In this document: positions 1-6,551 of the stretch, one piece after another
Layout of the letters: each line of letters opens with the position of its first letter
Position numbering within the stretch: position 1 is the first letter of the stretch
Origin: Actinomycetes bacterium
GTDB lineage: Bacteria > Actinomycetota > Acidimicrobiia > Spongiisociales > UBA5794
Length of the DNA: 11,065 nt
Direction of reading: 5' to 3'
Assembly (NCBI GenBank): GCA_023336875.1
Contig: JAMBLH010000274.1
Span: 1-11,065, forward strand
Position numbers and translations under genes: made by a program
The notes under the pieces: model-generated
Databases searched by the model: none
Told to the model about the DNA's origin: nothing
Seen by the model: the letters and a program-made list of their open reading frames with translations, nothing else

Positions 1-564
1 ACTGTCACCGCTGCCCCAGCAAGCCCCACCCCCGCAACGCCTGCGCCTGTCCCCGGTACCTCGACGTCGACGGTGATACCACTCCCAGCTCCTCCTGCAC
101 CACCCTTACCAGGGGATACAACAACGAGTACTGGAGCACCGCTCCCACCACCCCCTCCTCCACCACCGCCACCGCCACCGCCTCCTCCGCCACCGGACGA
201 GACGCCTCCCGCCCTTGGGCAGGCAGTCACGAGCGCTGGCTCGATCTGGGAGCTCGACGAGCCATTTCTGTCTTGCACTCCTGGAACGGCACGGGCGTCA
301 ACGATCAGCATCAACGTCACCGACGACGATTCGGGTGTTGCGTCGGTAGTGGCATCGTGGTCAATAGGTGGAAGCACGCAGAAGAACATGACACCGTCAG
401 GCTCCACATACTCGACACAGTTCGGCCCGTTCTCCTATCTCTCCGTCCCTGACAACACGTCGCCATCGATCAGCATCATCATCACCGCGCTCGACAATGC
501 TGGCAACGAGTCGAAGACCTCGACCCCTATCACCGTCAATAGCTTGGCGAAGTGTTTCGGCTGA
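1..564 (+). CDS. C-terminal part of a secreted/surface protein: Pro-rich linker plus Ig-like domain (5' end off window)
   Basis: The frame is open from base 1 to the TGA at 562-564, giving the last 187 residues of a larger protein. The visible part starts with a Pro/Ala/Thr-rich stretch, then 17 consecutive prolines (bases 145-195), then about 120 residues with a beta-sandwich look: alternating hydrophobic strands, a DDDSGVASVVASW segment and a DNAGNES segment near the end, as in bacterial Ig-like or fibronectin-like domains. Two cysteines, one near the domain start (LSCTPG) and one four residues from the end (AKCFG), could form a disulfide, which suits an extracytoplasmic location. In actinobacteria such domains follow Pro-rich spacers at the C-terminus of membrane proteins such as signalling proteins, but the catalytic or anchoring part lies outside the window, so no function can be given. 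Coding is secure; the identity is unknown. Confidence 0.8.
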   Translation, partial: TVTAAPASPTPATPAPVPGTSTSTVIPLPAPPAPPLPGDTTTSTGAPLPPPPPPPPPPPPPPPPPDETPPALGQAVTSAGSIWELDEPFLSCTPGTARASTISINVTDDDSGVASVVASWSIGGSTQKNMTPSGSTYSTQFGPFSYLSVPDNTSPSISIIITALDNAGNESKTSTPITVNSLAKCFG

Positions 565-632
565 CGCACGTTCGGGCAGAAACTCTACCGACGATAGGCC
601 AAGGTCCATAAGGCTTCTCGGCTTTCTCGAGA

Positions 633-647
633 ATTCTTCTGAAGAAT
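633..647. repeat. 15-bp interrupted palindrome upstream of first surface-protein gene
   Basis: ATTCTTC, one base, then GAAGAAT form a perfect 7-bp inverted repeat that abuts the conserved leader starting at 646. It could be an operator or a weak terminator for the gene ending at 564; it lacks a T-tract. The second cassette copy does not keep this palindrome, though it has TTCTT and AAGAA elements at a similar place. Confidence 0.35.
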
Positions 648-714
648 CTGTAAGAAGTCTGCGCCCTGAGTGTCTCACCCCTGTAGGTCACACAAACAAG
701 GAAGGAGACCTCAC
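646..714 (+). promoter_or_regulatory. Conserved leader/upstream region, copy 1
   Basis: This stretch matches 8174-8243 in front of the paralogous gene, with one single-base length difference. The conserved blocks are ATCTGTAAGAAGTCT, GTGTCTCACCC, TGTAGGTCACAC and the ribosome binding site AAGGAAGGAGACC. The ribosome binding site (about 699-707) sits 7-8 bases before the ATG at 715 and fixes that start against the in-frame upstream GTG at 670. No clean -35/-10 pair can be named. The conserved blocks are presumably promoter, operator or 5' UTR structure shared by both genes; that is inference from conservation. Confidence 0.6.
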
Positions 715-789
715 ATGTTCCGCAAGACAACCATCACCATCACCCTCGCCGCAGCGGCGTTCGTAGCAATCAGCTCGTCCGCACCCGCA
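646..789 (+). repeat. Long direct repeat, copy 1 (partner 8174-8318)
   Basis: The leader plus the first 75 coding bases are repeated about 7.5 kb downstream in the same orientation. Over those 75 coding bases I count only two differences, whereas the genes diverge strongly in the middle. The pair comes from duplication of a whole expression cassette and could support recombination that deletes the five genes between. Confidence 0.85.
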
Positions 790-1503
790 CCCGCAGACGC
801 ACACGCCATCGACTGCTGGCTCGAGCCTTTCCACTGCATGATCGATGTCGTGACGGAAGACCGCGACCGAGGCCCGGTCGAAGAGGACACAACTCTCGAC
901 CCGGGCGCCGTTGCCGGTGCGGCCGATCTCGACCTCGGCGGGATCCTGTTCCCTGTGTTGCCGGACAGCCCATCTCTCACCCCCGGTGGCGTGTCAACGG
1001 ACGTCTCACCCGGAACGGTCGTCACACCAGAACTACCCGACGGTGTCTTGGATGCCATCACAGAGCCAACGGTTGAGCTACCACCGGTAGAACTGCCTCC
1101 CATCGAGACCCCAGAAGCTCCTGAAACTCCAGAGGCTCCAGCGACCCCTGAAGCTCCAGTGGTTCCAGCAACCAGCGCTGAGGCGCCGAGCTCGGAACGA
1201 GGAGCAGCCGTTGCGCCGGCGCACGTGGAAGCACCGACCGCCACAACGCCCAGGACCGTGGCTCCTGCCGCATCAGAGGGAGTAGCTCGTCAGTCAACGT
1301 CAACCACATCGGTTGCGGCACAGGACGACACCACTCAGGAACAAGCAGATGAATCGGGCGAGTCCGTCGAGACCCTCGTCGACGCGGATGCAACCAGCTC
1401 CTTCGCCCCAATGATGGCAGCACTGTTCGGAATGCTCGGAGCACTGGTGCTCATGCTTGCCGTGTTCGCCGCCTTCGCAGCAGGGCGTCGGCGCAACCGG
1501 TAG
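715..1503 (+). CDS. Signal-peptide, proline/glutamate-rich, C-terminally membrane-anchored surface protein, paralog 1
   Basis: 262 residues, paralogous to the protein at 8244-9083. Order of parts: a Sec-type signal peptide (residues 1 to about 29, KTTITITLAAAAF core, likely cleavage after ADA), a short conserved head with two cysteines at 34 and 41 (CxxxxxxC) followed by DRDRGPVEE, a low-complexity middle with ETPEAP-type repeats (about 129-155), a conserved Ala/Thr/Gln-rich segment containing GAAVAPAH, VARQ and VAAQDD, then one membrane helix (about 233-256) and a basic tail GRRRNR. No LPXTG or lipobox is present, so it is probably held by the C-terminal helix with the Pro-rich stalk outside the membrane. 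I do not recognise a named family. The ribosome binding site at 699-707 sets the start; a strong hairpin follows the stop. Confidence 0.85.
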   Translation: MFRKTTITITLAAAAFVAISSSAPAPADAHAIDCWLEPFHCMIDVVTEDRDRGPVEEDTTLDPGAVAGAADLDLGGILFPVLPDSPSLTPGGVSTDVSPGTVVTPELPDGVLDAITEPTVELPPVELPPIETPEAPETPEAPATPEAPVVPATSAEAPSSERGAAVAPAHVEAPTATTPRTVAPAASEGVARQSTSTTSVAAQDDTTQEQADESGESVETLVDADATSSFAPMMAALFGMLGALVLMLAVFAAFAAGRRRNR

Positions 1504-1508
1504 TCACT

Positions 1509-1554
1509 GCGAGAAAGGAGAGTGGGCGGTGCTGGGGCACCGCCCACTTCTCGC
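1509..1554 (+). terminator. Strong hairpin terminator after paralog 1
   Basis: AGTGGGCGGTGC (1521-1532) pairs perfectly with GCACCGCCCACT (1537-1548) across a 4-base TGGG loop. GCGAGA (1509-1514) can pair with TCTCGC (1549-1554) as an outer stem around an AAGGAG bulge. There is no T-tract, as is common in high-GC actinobacteria. The outer and inner stem elements recur, with paired substitutions, at 9099-9138. Confidence 0.75.
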
Positions 1555-1578
1555 GTTATCGCGTCCATATCATCGCCA

Positions 1579-1606
1579 ACGACAAGGTCGACGTGGCTGC
1601 TAGCGT
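1579..1606 (+). promoter_or_regulatory. Candidate promoter for the small lipoprotein gene
   Basis: ACGACA (1579-1584), a 16-base spacer and TAGCGT (1601-1606, TANNNT form) lie 35 bases before the ATG at 1642, just after the preceding terminator. The -35 matches TTGACA at four of six positions. The assignment rests on position and weak consensus only. Confidence 0.3.
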
Positions 1607-1641
1607 GTCGCATCATCTGGGTAGGGCCAAGGGGGTACCTC

Positions 1642-2250
1642 ATGCAACACAATCGCGCCTTTGTTCTTTCGCTCGTTCTAGCGGGTGGCCTGCTACTCGC
1701 TGCATGCGGTGGGTCAGAGTCGAACGAAGCTCCGACCACAACGCTCGCTGCGGCAACGGAGACGACGGTTGCGCCAGAGGCTCCGTCCACCACCCTGACG
1801 AACGACACCACGGACACGGCAGCGCCAGCTGATGACGCGACAGAAGCGGAGCTACCCGAACTTGGACCCGCGGAAGTGGGCTGTGATTGGGACTCCGAAC
1901 GTCTGTCGTCGAGCAGCGCGGGAGCTGTACCCGATGCTGAGGGCAGCGACATCGCTCAGGCGGTCCTCGGGTCATGGCAGCACACCCATATCGACTCGGG
2001 GGGAGGTTTCGAAGCAGTGAAGCCAACAACCGACATTCGCTACGTCCTGTCCTCTGACACCTTCCTGTACTGCCAAGATGTCGAAAGCGCCACGGACAAG
2101 GCGGAACGGTCGGTCGGTCTGAGTATGGAAGGTACCGAGATCATCCTGCCCTCACCCGCCACGGGATACACCGTTGTGGCATGGGATGACAACACGATGG
2201 TGTGGCTGAACCACAGGGACGACTCCCTCTATCTGCTCAAGCGCCGGTAA
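1642..2250 (+). CDS. Small secreted lipoprotein of unknown function
   Basis: 202 residues. The N-terminus is a lipoprotein signal: basic residue at 5, hydrophobic core FVLSLVLAGGLLL, and lipobox LAAC with the lipidated Cys at 22. A Thr/Ala/Glu-rich linker (about 27-75) leads to a compact C-terminal region (about 80-202) with two further cysteines, the motif AVLGSWQHT and a C-terminal run of short beta-like strands (YTVVAWDDN, MVWLNHRDD, SLYLLKRR). GSW plus successive strands faintly resembles lipocalin-type small beta-barrel lipoproteins, but I cannot assign it to a family. The ATG at 1642 is chosen because AAGGGGG lies 6-7 bases upstream and the lipobox then sits at the right distance; the in-frame start at 1522 would lie inside the preceding terminator. 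Probably anchored on the outer face of the cytoplasmic membrane. Confidence 0.85.
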   Translation: MQHNRAFVLSLVLAGGLLLAACGGSESNEAPTTTLAAATETTVAPEAPSTTLTNDTTDTAAPADDATEAELPELGPAEVGCDWDSERLSSSSAGAVPDAEGSDIAQAVLGSWQHTHIDSGGGFEAVKPTTDIRYVLSSDTFLYCQDVESATDKAERSVGLSMEGTEIILPSPATGYTVVAWDDNTMVWLNHRDDSLYLLKRR

Positions 2251-2313
2251 ACCGAACGTGCCAGGTAGTGCGTGAACCACAACCACAGACCCGATGAGGC
2301 GAGACACCGAACC

Positions 2314-2319
2314 TAGAGT
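2314..2319 (+). promoter_or_regulatory. -10 box for leaderless transcription of the acyltransferase gene
   Basis: TAGAGT ends six bases before the GTG at 2326, so transcription would begin at the start codon. No convincing ribosome binding site precedes that GTG, which fits a leaderless mRNA. No good -35 is visible. Confidence 0.45.
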
Positions 2320-2325
2320 GCCGTA

Positions 2326-3639
2326 GTGGTGTATCGAATCCGATGGTGGCTGGGCGGCCTACTGGCACACATCTATGCACGCTTCCTGTTCGAAAGCGTA
2401 GAAACAGTCGGGTCGGTGGATGTCAGCGGTCCTCGGCTCATCGTTGCGAATCATCTCAGCGGCCTCCTTGACGTGATCGTGGTGGTGCGCCTACTCGGAG
2501 GCTTCCCTCACATCCTCGCCAAGTCAACCCTGTTCAAGCCGCTCCCCGTCGGCCTGACACTCCGCGCACTCGGGATCATCCCACTGTACCGACGTTCCGA
2601 CCACGTCGACACCACCAAGAACGCATCCTCGTTCCGCGATGTCACCAGGGCACTTTCCAAAGGTAGAACGGTGTTGATATTCCCCGAAGGCAGGGTGACG
2701 GACAACCAGGAACTCCAGACGATACGCACCGGCGCAGCACGCATGGCGTTGAGCGCCATCTCGGAGGGAGTGGTGAACCTTGAGATCATCCCCGTCGGGA
2801 TCACCTACGAGAACAAGATCGCGTCACGTGCCCGCGTGCTCGCCGAGGTCGGTGACCAGATCGACGAAAAGGACATCGCGTCACTCGCTGACGGCGATGA
2901 CCTCATCGAGACGGATCACGAACTCGTCGACAAAGTGACGGATCTCGTCACAGTACGCCTCGGCGCGGTGTCGCCCGAATTCGGGTCATTCGTACGGGAG
3001 CGCACGATGATGCTCGCAGCATCAATCGTCCTTCGAACTTCGATAACCAAAGTCTTCGCCGAGCCAAAGATCTCCGAGCTGAGAGTTGTGGCACAACAGC
3101 TGGCTCACGCCACAGATCCAGGATACGAAGGCCAACTCGCAGCTACTGGCCGGTATCAGCTCGCGCTCACCGCATGCGGAGTCAATGACAACCAGATCCA
3201 GCCGAGACCAAGCTCAACTGACCTCGCCAAGGTTGTTCTCAGGAAGGGCATCGTCGTGCTGCTCCTCGCTCCGCTTGCACTCTTCGGCCTTGTGGCGAAC
3301 CTTGCTGCGATTCTGCTCGTGATCATTGCAGGCACCATCCCGAAGAAACCAATGACAAAGGGCACCGCGAGGGCAATCACAGGAGTCATCGTGTTCCCCG
3401 TGTCTTGGGCGATAGTGATCGCGGCTACCAACCCACCCCTCCCCTGGCTCACGCTCGGGTTGATCATCATGGGACTCGTCGTCCTCATAGTCGGCCTCAA
3501 CCAACTCTTTGATCTCATCGCAGCAGTGTCTGATTGGTGGTCTATCCACAACAGCCGTGCCCTTCTCCCTGAGCTCACCGCACTGCGCGATAACTCGGTT
3601 GACGAGTTGAGTCTGATCCTCGGTGCTCCAACAACTTGA
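2326..3639 (+). CDS. PlsC-type glycerolipid acyltransferase with C-terminal membrane segments
   Basis: 437 residues. The N-terminal half is an LPLAT/PlsC domain, which transfers an acyl chain to a glycerolipid such as (lyso)phosphatidate precursors in the membrane. Motif I is NHLSGLLD (42-49), with five rather than four residues between the His and Asp; that spacing is seen in a subset of PlsC-like proteins related to yeast Sct1/Gpt2-type acyltransferases. Motif II is GIIPLYRR (83-90), motif III IFPEG (118-122) and motif IV IIPVGITYE (154-162). A charged middle follows, then about three hydrophobic helices (about 307-337, 350-367, 375-398) that would anchor the protein. Typical single-domain PlsC proteins are about 200-260 residues, so the membrane tail is an extension. 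The GTG at 2326 is supported by a TANNNT box six bases upstream; the next codon is also GTG and cannot be excluded. The exact acyl acceptor is unknown. Confidence 0.85.
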   Translation: MVYRIRWWLGGLLAHIYARFLFESVETVGSVDVSGPRLIVANHLSGLLDVIVVVRLLGGFPHILAKSTLFKPLPVGLTLRALGIIPLYRRSDHVDTTKNASSFRDVTRALSKGRTVLIFPEGRVTDNQELQTIRTGAARMALSAISEGVVNLEIIPVGITYENKIASRARVLAEVGDQIDEKDIASLADGDDLIETDHELVDKVTDLVTVRLGAVSPEFGSFVRERTMMLAASIVLRTSITKVFAEPKISELRVVAQQLAHATDPGYEGQLAATGRYQLALTACGVNDNQIQPRPSSTDLAKVVLRKGIVVLLLAPLALFGLVANLAAILLVIIAGTIPKKPMTKGTARAITGVIVFPVSWAIVIAATNPPLPWLTLGLIIMGLVVLIVGLNQLFDLIAAVSDWWSIHNSRALLPELTALRDNSVDELSLILGAPTT

Positions 3640-3684
3640 AGGCCTCCACAAGTTGCTGTTGGTACCAGGAGCCATCTGAACGTT

Positions 3685-3719
3685 GGGACTCTGACAGTCT
3701 GTTTGTCTGTCAGAGTCCC
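3685..3719 (+). terminator. 13-bp perfect stem after the acyltransferase gene
   Basis: GGGACTCTGACAG (3685-3697) pairs fully with CTGTCAGAGTCCC (3707-3719) around a 9-base loop. It lies 45 bases after the acyltransferase stop and 18 bases before the next start. No T-tract follows, so it may terminate the upstream gene or act as a leader structure for the downstream gene. Confidence 0.6.
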
Positions 3720-3730
3720 GACTGTCAGGA
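3691..3730 (+). promoter_or_regulatory. Alternative stem that would cover the ribosome binding site of the M1-like gene
   Basis: CTGACAGTC (3691-3699) is also perfectly complementary to GACTGTCAG (3720-3728). This 9-bp pairing excludes the 13-bp stem and includes part of the AGGA (3727-3730) used by the GTG at 3738. The leader therefore has two mutually exclusive folds, one leaving the ribosome binding site free. Regulation by this switch is inference. Confidence 0.4.
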
Positions 3731-3737
3731 TGCAAGC

Positions 3738-5228
3738 GTGAAGAAACTCTCGAGAAATTCGACCTACGGCGCAATCTTGACGCTCGCGCTCGTCGCATCG
3801 GCATGCACTGCCGTATCCGAGCCAGCATCAACGACAGGTAGCCCACCACAAGCAACAATGATTACGTCAACGACGCTCGACGCTCCGGAGATCACAACAA
3901 CCACAGCTCCGGCCACCACGACAACTACGACAGTGGTTTTGTCGGACGTCGAACCAGCTTTGACGGGCGCAGCCTCAGGTGACTGGCGGTTGTTCCCTGG
4001 CAGCGGCAACGGCGGGTACGACGTGACCCTGGTGGACCTGACCCTCGTGCTCTCGGATGACATGGCCCAGATCGAAGGAGTTGCCGCCATCACCGCACAT
4101 GCCACCCAGGATCTTCAAAGGTTCTCGTTGGATGCACGAGACTTGAACATTGCGAGCGTTTCGGTTGGCGGCGAAGAGGTTGAGTCCGACATAGTGGGCC
4201 CCGAACTGGTTGTGACGCTCGACGACCCGCTGGCAGAAGGCGACCCTTTCACGGTTTCGGTGACGTACTCAGCTGAGCCCCAACGCTACCTGCCGCCTGG
4301 TGTGCCCTTCCCAATGGGATGGGACCGCTCATCGTCAGGGGACCTGCTGTTCGTTCATGGGTTTCCTGGAGCTGCAGCGACGTGGGCGCCGGTGAACGAG
4401 TCAAAGGACGATCCTGCCCGCTTCATCGTTCGCATCGACGCACCCGACGGACTCGAGGTGACAGGTAGCGGTTTCCGTTCAGAGGACGGCGACTTCGTCG
4501 TTTGGGACACACAACAGGAGATCGGCGGTTCAACCTTTGCGATCTCTGACTACGAGCAGTCAACGATCGAGTGGAACGGTATCCCGATCGAGCTCGACCT
4601 CACCCCAGACAGCCCCGTGAGGGATAAGTGGTCTGAGCTGATCCCTGAGATGCTCGACTTCCACGAGTCCGTCTTTGGCCCGTTCCCGTTTGAACGGCTC
4701 GGGATATCTGCCATCAATGGCAAGCAGTTCGCCCTCTCCGATGCAACGCGGATCCTCATCCCCGAATCCATGCCATCTCCCGTCCTCGCTCACGAGCTGG
4801 CCCATCAGTGGGCCGGAAACGCCGTCCACAGCACAGATCCCGAAACCTACAGCTGGATGTTCGAAGGGCTAGCTACATACGCAGAGGCACTCTTCATCAA
4901 CCGCGACAACGACAGTATCCCTGACCTTCGGTTCGGTGTCCCTTCCGAGACCCGACCGCTCGACCGGGTCGACTCCGTGGATGATCTCCTCGATGCAGTT
5001 ACGTATCAGCGTGGAGCACTTCTGTACCACGCGCTGAGGCTCGAGATCGGGGAGGACGCGTTCTTCGACACCCTGCGAGAGTTCATCCAACGTAACCTGC
5101 ACGGAACCGCCGAGATCGAGGATCTCCAAGCCGTTGCTGAGGAGCTGTCAGGTCAGGATCTCACGGCATTCTTCACAGGTTGGGTCAGTGAGAGCGCCGT
5201 TCCTGAGCTTCCACCTATCGACGGCTGA
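3738..5228 (+). CDS. Lipoprotein M1-like (gluzincin) metallopeptidase
   Basis: 496 residues. The signal peptide ends in ASAC with the lipidated Cys at 23, followed by a Thr-rich linker with a TTTTTT run. The next part (about 75-200) resembles the N-terminal beta domain of M1 aminopeptidases. The catalytic region has HELAHQW (zinc ligands His 352 and 356, catalytic Glu 353), third ligand Glu 376 in FEGLATYAE, and TYQRGALLYHALR with the likely transition-state Tyr at 423. Known M1 enzymes cleave N-terminal residues from peptides. Two oddities: the second His and Glu are separated by 19 residues instead of the usual 18, and the GXMEN substrate-binding motif is replaced by a SAINGKQFALSD segment, so aminopeptidase specificity is uncertain. 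It is also shorter than classical M1 enzymes and ends soon after the catalytic domain. GTG 3738 is preferred over upstream in-frame starts because AGGA lies seven bases before it and it places the signal peptide correctly. Confidence 0.85.
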   Translation: MKKLSRNSTYGAILTLALVASACTAVSEPASTTGSPPQATMITSTTLDAPEITTTTAPATTTTTTVVLSDVEPALTGAASGDWRLFPGSGNGGYDVTLVDLTLVLSDDMAQIEGVAAITAHATQDLQRFSLDARDLNIASVSVGGEEVESDIVGPELVVTLDDPLAEGDPFTVSVTYSAEPQRYLPPGVPFPMGWDRSSSGDLLFVHGFPGAAATWAPVNESKDDPARFIVRIDAPDGLEVTGSGFRSEDGDFVVWDTQQEIGGSTFAISDYEQSTIEWNGIPIELDLTPDSPVRDKWSELIPEMLDFHESVFGPFPFERLGISAINGKQFALSDATRILIPESMPSPVLAHELAHQWAGNAVHSTDPETYSWMFEGLATYAEALFINRDNDSIPDLRFGVPSETRPLDRVDSVDDLLDAVTYQRGALLYHALRLEIGEDAFFDTLREFIQRNLHGTAEIEDLQAVAEELSGQDLTAFFTGWVSESAVPELPPIDG

Positions 5229-5328
5229 CTCTTCCATGCCCTCCGAGCAGCGCTGCACAGGAGCTGTCACAGAGTCGACGTGCAAACAAGAGCGGGTTCG
5301 ATCACGGAGTAGGGGCAGCTGGGAGCAT

Positions 5329-5345
5329 CCTCGATATGATCGAGG
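5329..5345. repeat. Inverted repeat with embedded TATGAT
   Basis: CCTCGAT, ATG, ATCGAGG form a perfect 7-bp stem with a 3-base loop, 76 bases before the oxidoreductase start. TATGAT (5335-5340) lies inside it and matches a -10 consensus at five of six positions, so this may be an operator over a promoter or a small terminator for the upstream gene. The rest of 5229-5420 (192 bases) shows no gene. Confidence 0.35.
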
Positions 5346-5407
5346 CGCTGACCATCGCCAGCCCGATGATGAAGCCCCACGCGCACCGGTGACCTCCGTG
5401 TAGTGGC

Positions 5408-5413
5408 TATGGT
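5408..5413 (+). promoter_or_regulatory. -10 box for leaderless transcription of the F420-dependent oxidoreductase
   Basis: TATGGT is followed by seven bases and then the ATG at 5421, the geometry of an actinobacterial leaderless start. No ribosome binding site is visible before that ATG. It supports 5421 over the in-frame GTG at 5403 and ATG at 5409. Confidence 0.45.
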
Positions 5414-5420
5414 CGGTTGC

Positions 5421-6401
5421 ATGAGATTCGGAGCATTTGTCCCCCAGGGTTGGCGTCTCGACCTCGCAGGTCTCGACGTCAACGAGCATTGGCCCACGAT
5501 CCTCGATGTTGCACATGACATCGAGCGTCTCGGCTACGAGTCGTTGTGGGTATACGACCATTTCCACACGGTTCCCGAGCCCACCCAGGAATCCATGTAC
5601 GAGGCTTGGACGCTCATGGCGGCACTCGCAGCGACGACGAGCACTGTTCGACTCGGGCAGATGTGTACATGCAACACGTACCGCCCGCCTTCGTACCTTG
5701 CAAAGGTGGCAGCATCGATCGATGTCATCTCCCAGGGCCGCCTCGAGATGGGGATCGGTGCCGGATGGTATGAGCACGAACACGACGGCTACGGCTACCC
5801 GTTCCTCTCCCCGGGCGGACGCCTCGGGATGCTGCGTGAGGGCGTCGAGATCATGCGGGCAATGTGGACAGAGGACGTCGTCAACTACGAGGGCAAGTAC
5901 TACACACTCGATGGTGCAATCTGCCAGCCCAAGCCAATACAGGACCCGCATATCCCCTTGTGGATTGCTGGTGGCGGCGAGAAGGTGACGCTCAACATTG
6001 CAGCTCGCTACGCCCAGTACACGAACTTTGGTATCACTCTTGACGACTTCATTGCGAAGTCGGGATTCCTGCGTGGGCACTGTGCTGATGTCGGCACCGA
6101 CTTTGACGCCATCGTGCGTTCCTCGAACTTCAACGTGCTCATGGGACGGACCGAAGCCGAGGTTGCCGACAAGAAGGCGTGGTACAGGTCCCACCTCAAC
6201 GGCCTGGTCGCCGACGACAAGGTCGAGAGCACCATGGAGCTCTACGAGGGGATGTCCGGCACCCCTGACCAGGTGGTTGAACGGCTCCGCGAGTGGCAGA
6301 ACGCAGGTTTGACCTACTCCATCATCTACTTCCCCGACGTTGCCTATGACCGTTCAAGTCTCGAGCTTTTCGCCAACGAGGTGGTCCCTGCATTCGCCTG
6401 A
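5421..6401 (+). CDS. LLM-class F420-dependent oxidoreductase, Rv1855c family (TIGR03560-like)
   Basis: 326 residues, full length for a luciferase-like monooxygenase TIM-barrel enzyme. Members use reduced coenzyme F420 (hydride transfer) in the cytoplasm; substrates of this subgroup are largely unknown. Recognisable segments are the N-terminal MRFGAFVPQGWRLDL, the SLWVYDHFHTVPEPT segment (41-55), EAWTLMAALAA (61-71), VRLGQMCTCNTYR (76-88), LEMGIGAGWYEHE (108-120) and IPLWIAGGGEKVTL (178-191). The QGWRLDL and MCTC signatures point to the Rv1855c-type group rather than to other F420 subfamilies. ATG 5421 gives the family-typical N-terminus and fits the leaderless -10 box. The long reverse-strand frame across this gene is a coding shadow. 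It has its own spacing and promoter signals and no obvious functional link to its neighbours. Confidence 0.92.
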   Translation: MRFGAFVPQGWRLDLAGLDVNEHWPTILDVAHDIERLGYESLWVYDHFHTVPEPTQESMYEAWTLMAALAATTSTVRLGQMCTCNTYRPPSYLAKVAASIDVISQGRLEMGIGAGWYEHEHDGYGYPFLSPGGRLGMLREGVEIMRAMWTEDVVNYEGKYYTLDGAICQPKPIQDPHIPLWIAGGGEKVTLNIAARYAQYTNFGITLDDFIAKSGFLRGHCADVGTDFDAIVRSSNFNVLMGRTEAEVADKKAWYRSHLNGLVADDKVESTMELYEGMSGTPDQVVERLREWQNAGLTYSIIYFPDVAYDRSSLELFANEVVPAFA

Positions 6402-6469
6402 GCTGCTGACGGGTCGGATCGGTGGCATCCTTGAGCATCGCGGTCAACCCCATTCGGATGCAGGGTCAG

Positions 6470-6487
6470 ATAGTCACCAAATAGTCA
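6470..6487. repeat. Two ATAGTCA direct repeats 11 bp apart
   Basis: ATAGTCA occurs at 6470-6476 and 6481-6487, an 11-base period, one helical turn, within the 150-base gap before the hydrolase gene. This could be a regulator binding site; nothing else supports it. The rest of the gap shows no gene. Confidence 0.2.
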
Positions 6488-6551
6488 TTCGAGCCATCGG
6501 CACGTCGCGTACTGTTGGCCCACCGCCGAACGTATCACCAAGGAGCGACCC

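Noticed and set aside
145..195. Proline-codon run that looks like a short tandem repeat or a CRISPR-like pattern
   Set aside because: It is an in-frame polyproline linker with mixed CCN codons; no spacers or direct-repeat units of CRISPR size are present.
711..1244. Low-complexity Ser/Gly/Ala-rich reverse-strand frame over the first surface-protein gene (and a similar one at 8324-8881)
   Set aside because: These come from the reverse complement of Pro/Glu/Ala-rich repeat codons; both copies exist only because the forward genes are paralogs.
1522..1641. Upstream in-frame start that would extend the small lipoprotein by 40 residues
   Set aside because: It begins inside the preceding terminator stem and would bury the lipoprotein signal; the ATG at 1642 has a ribosome binding site and a correct lipobox position.
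5148..6194. Long reverse-strand open frame (348 codons) across the oxidoreductase gene
   Set aside because: It mirrors a clear full-length F420-dependent enzyme on the forward strand, has no family resemblance and no ribosome binding site; it is a high-GC coding shadow.
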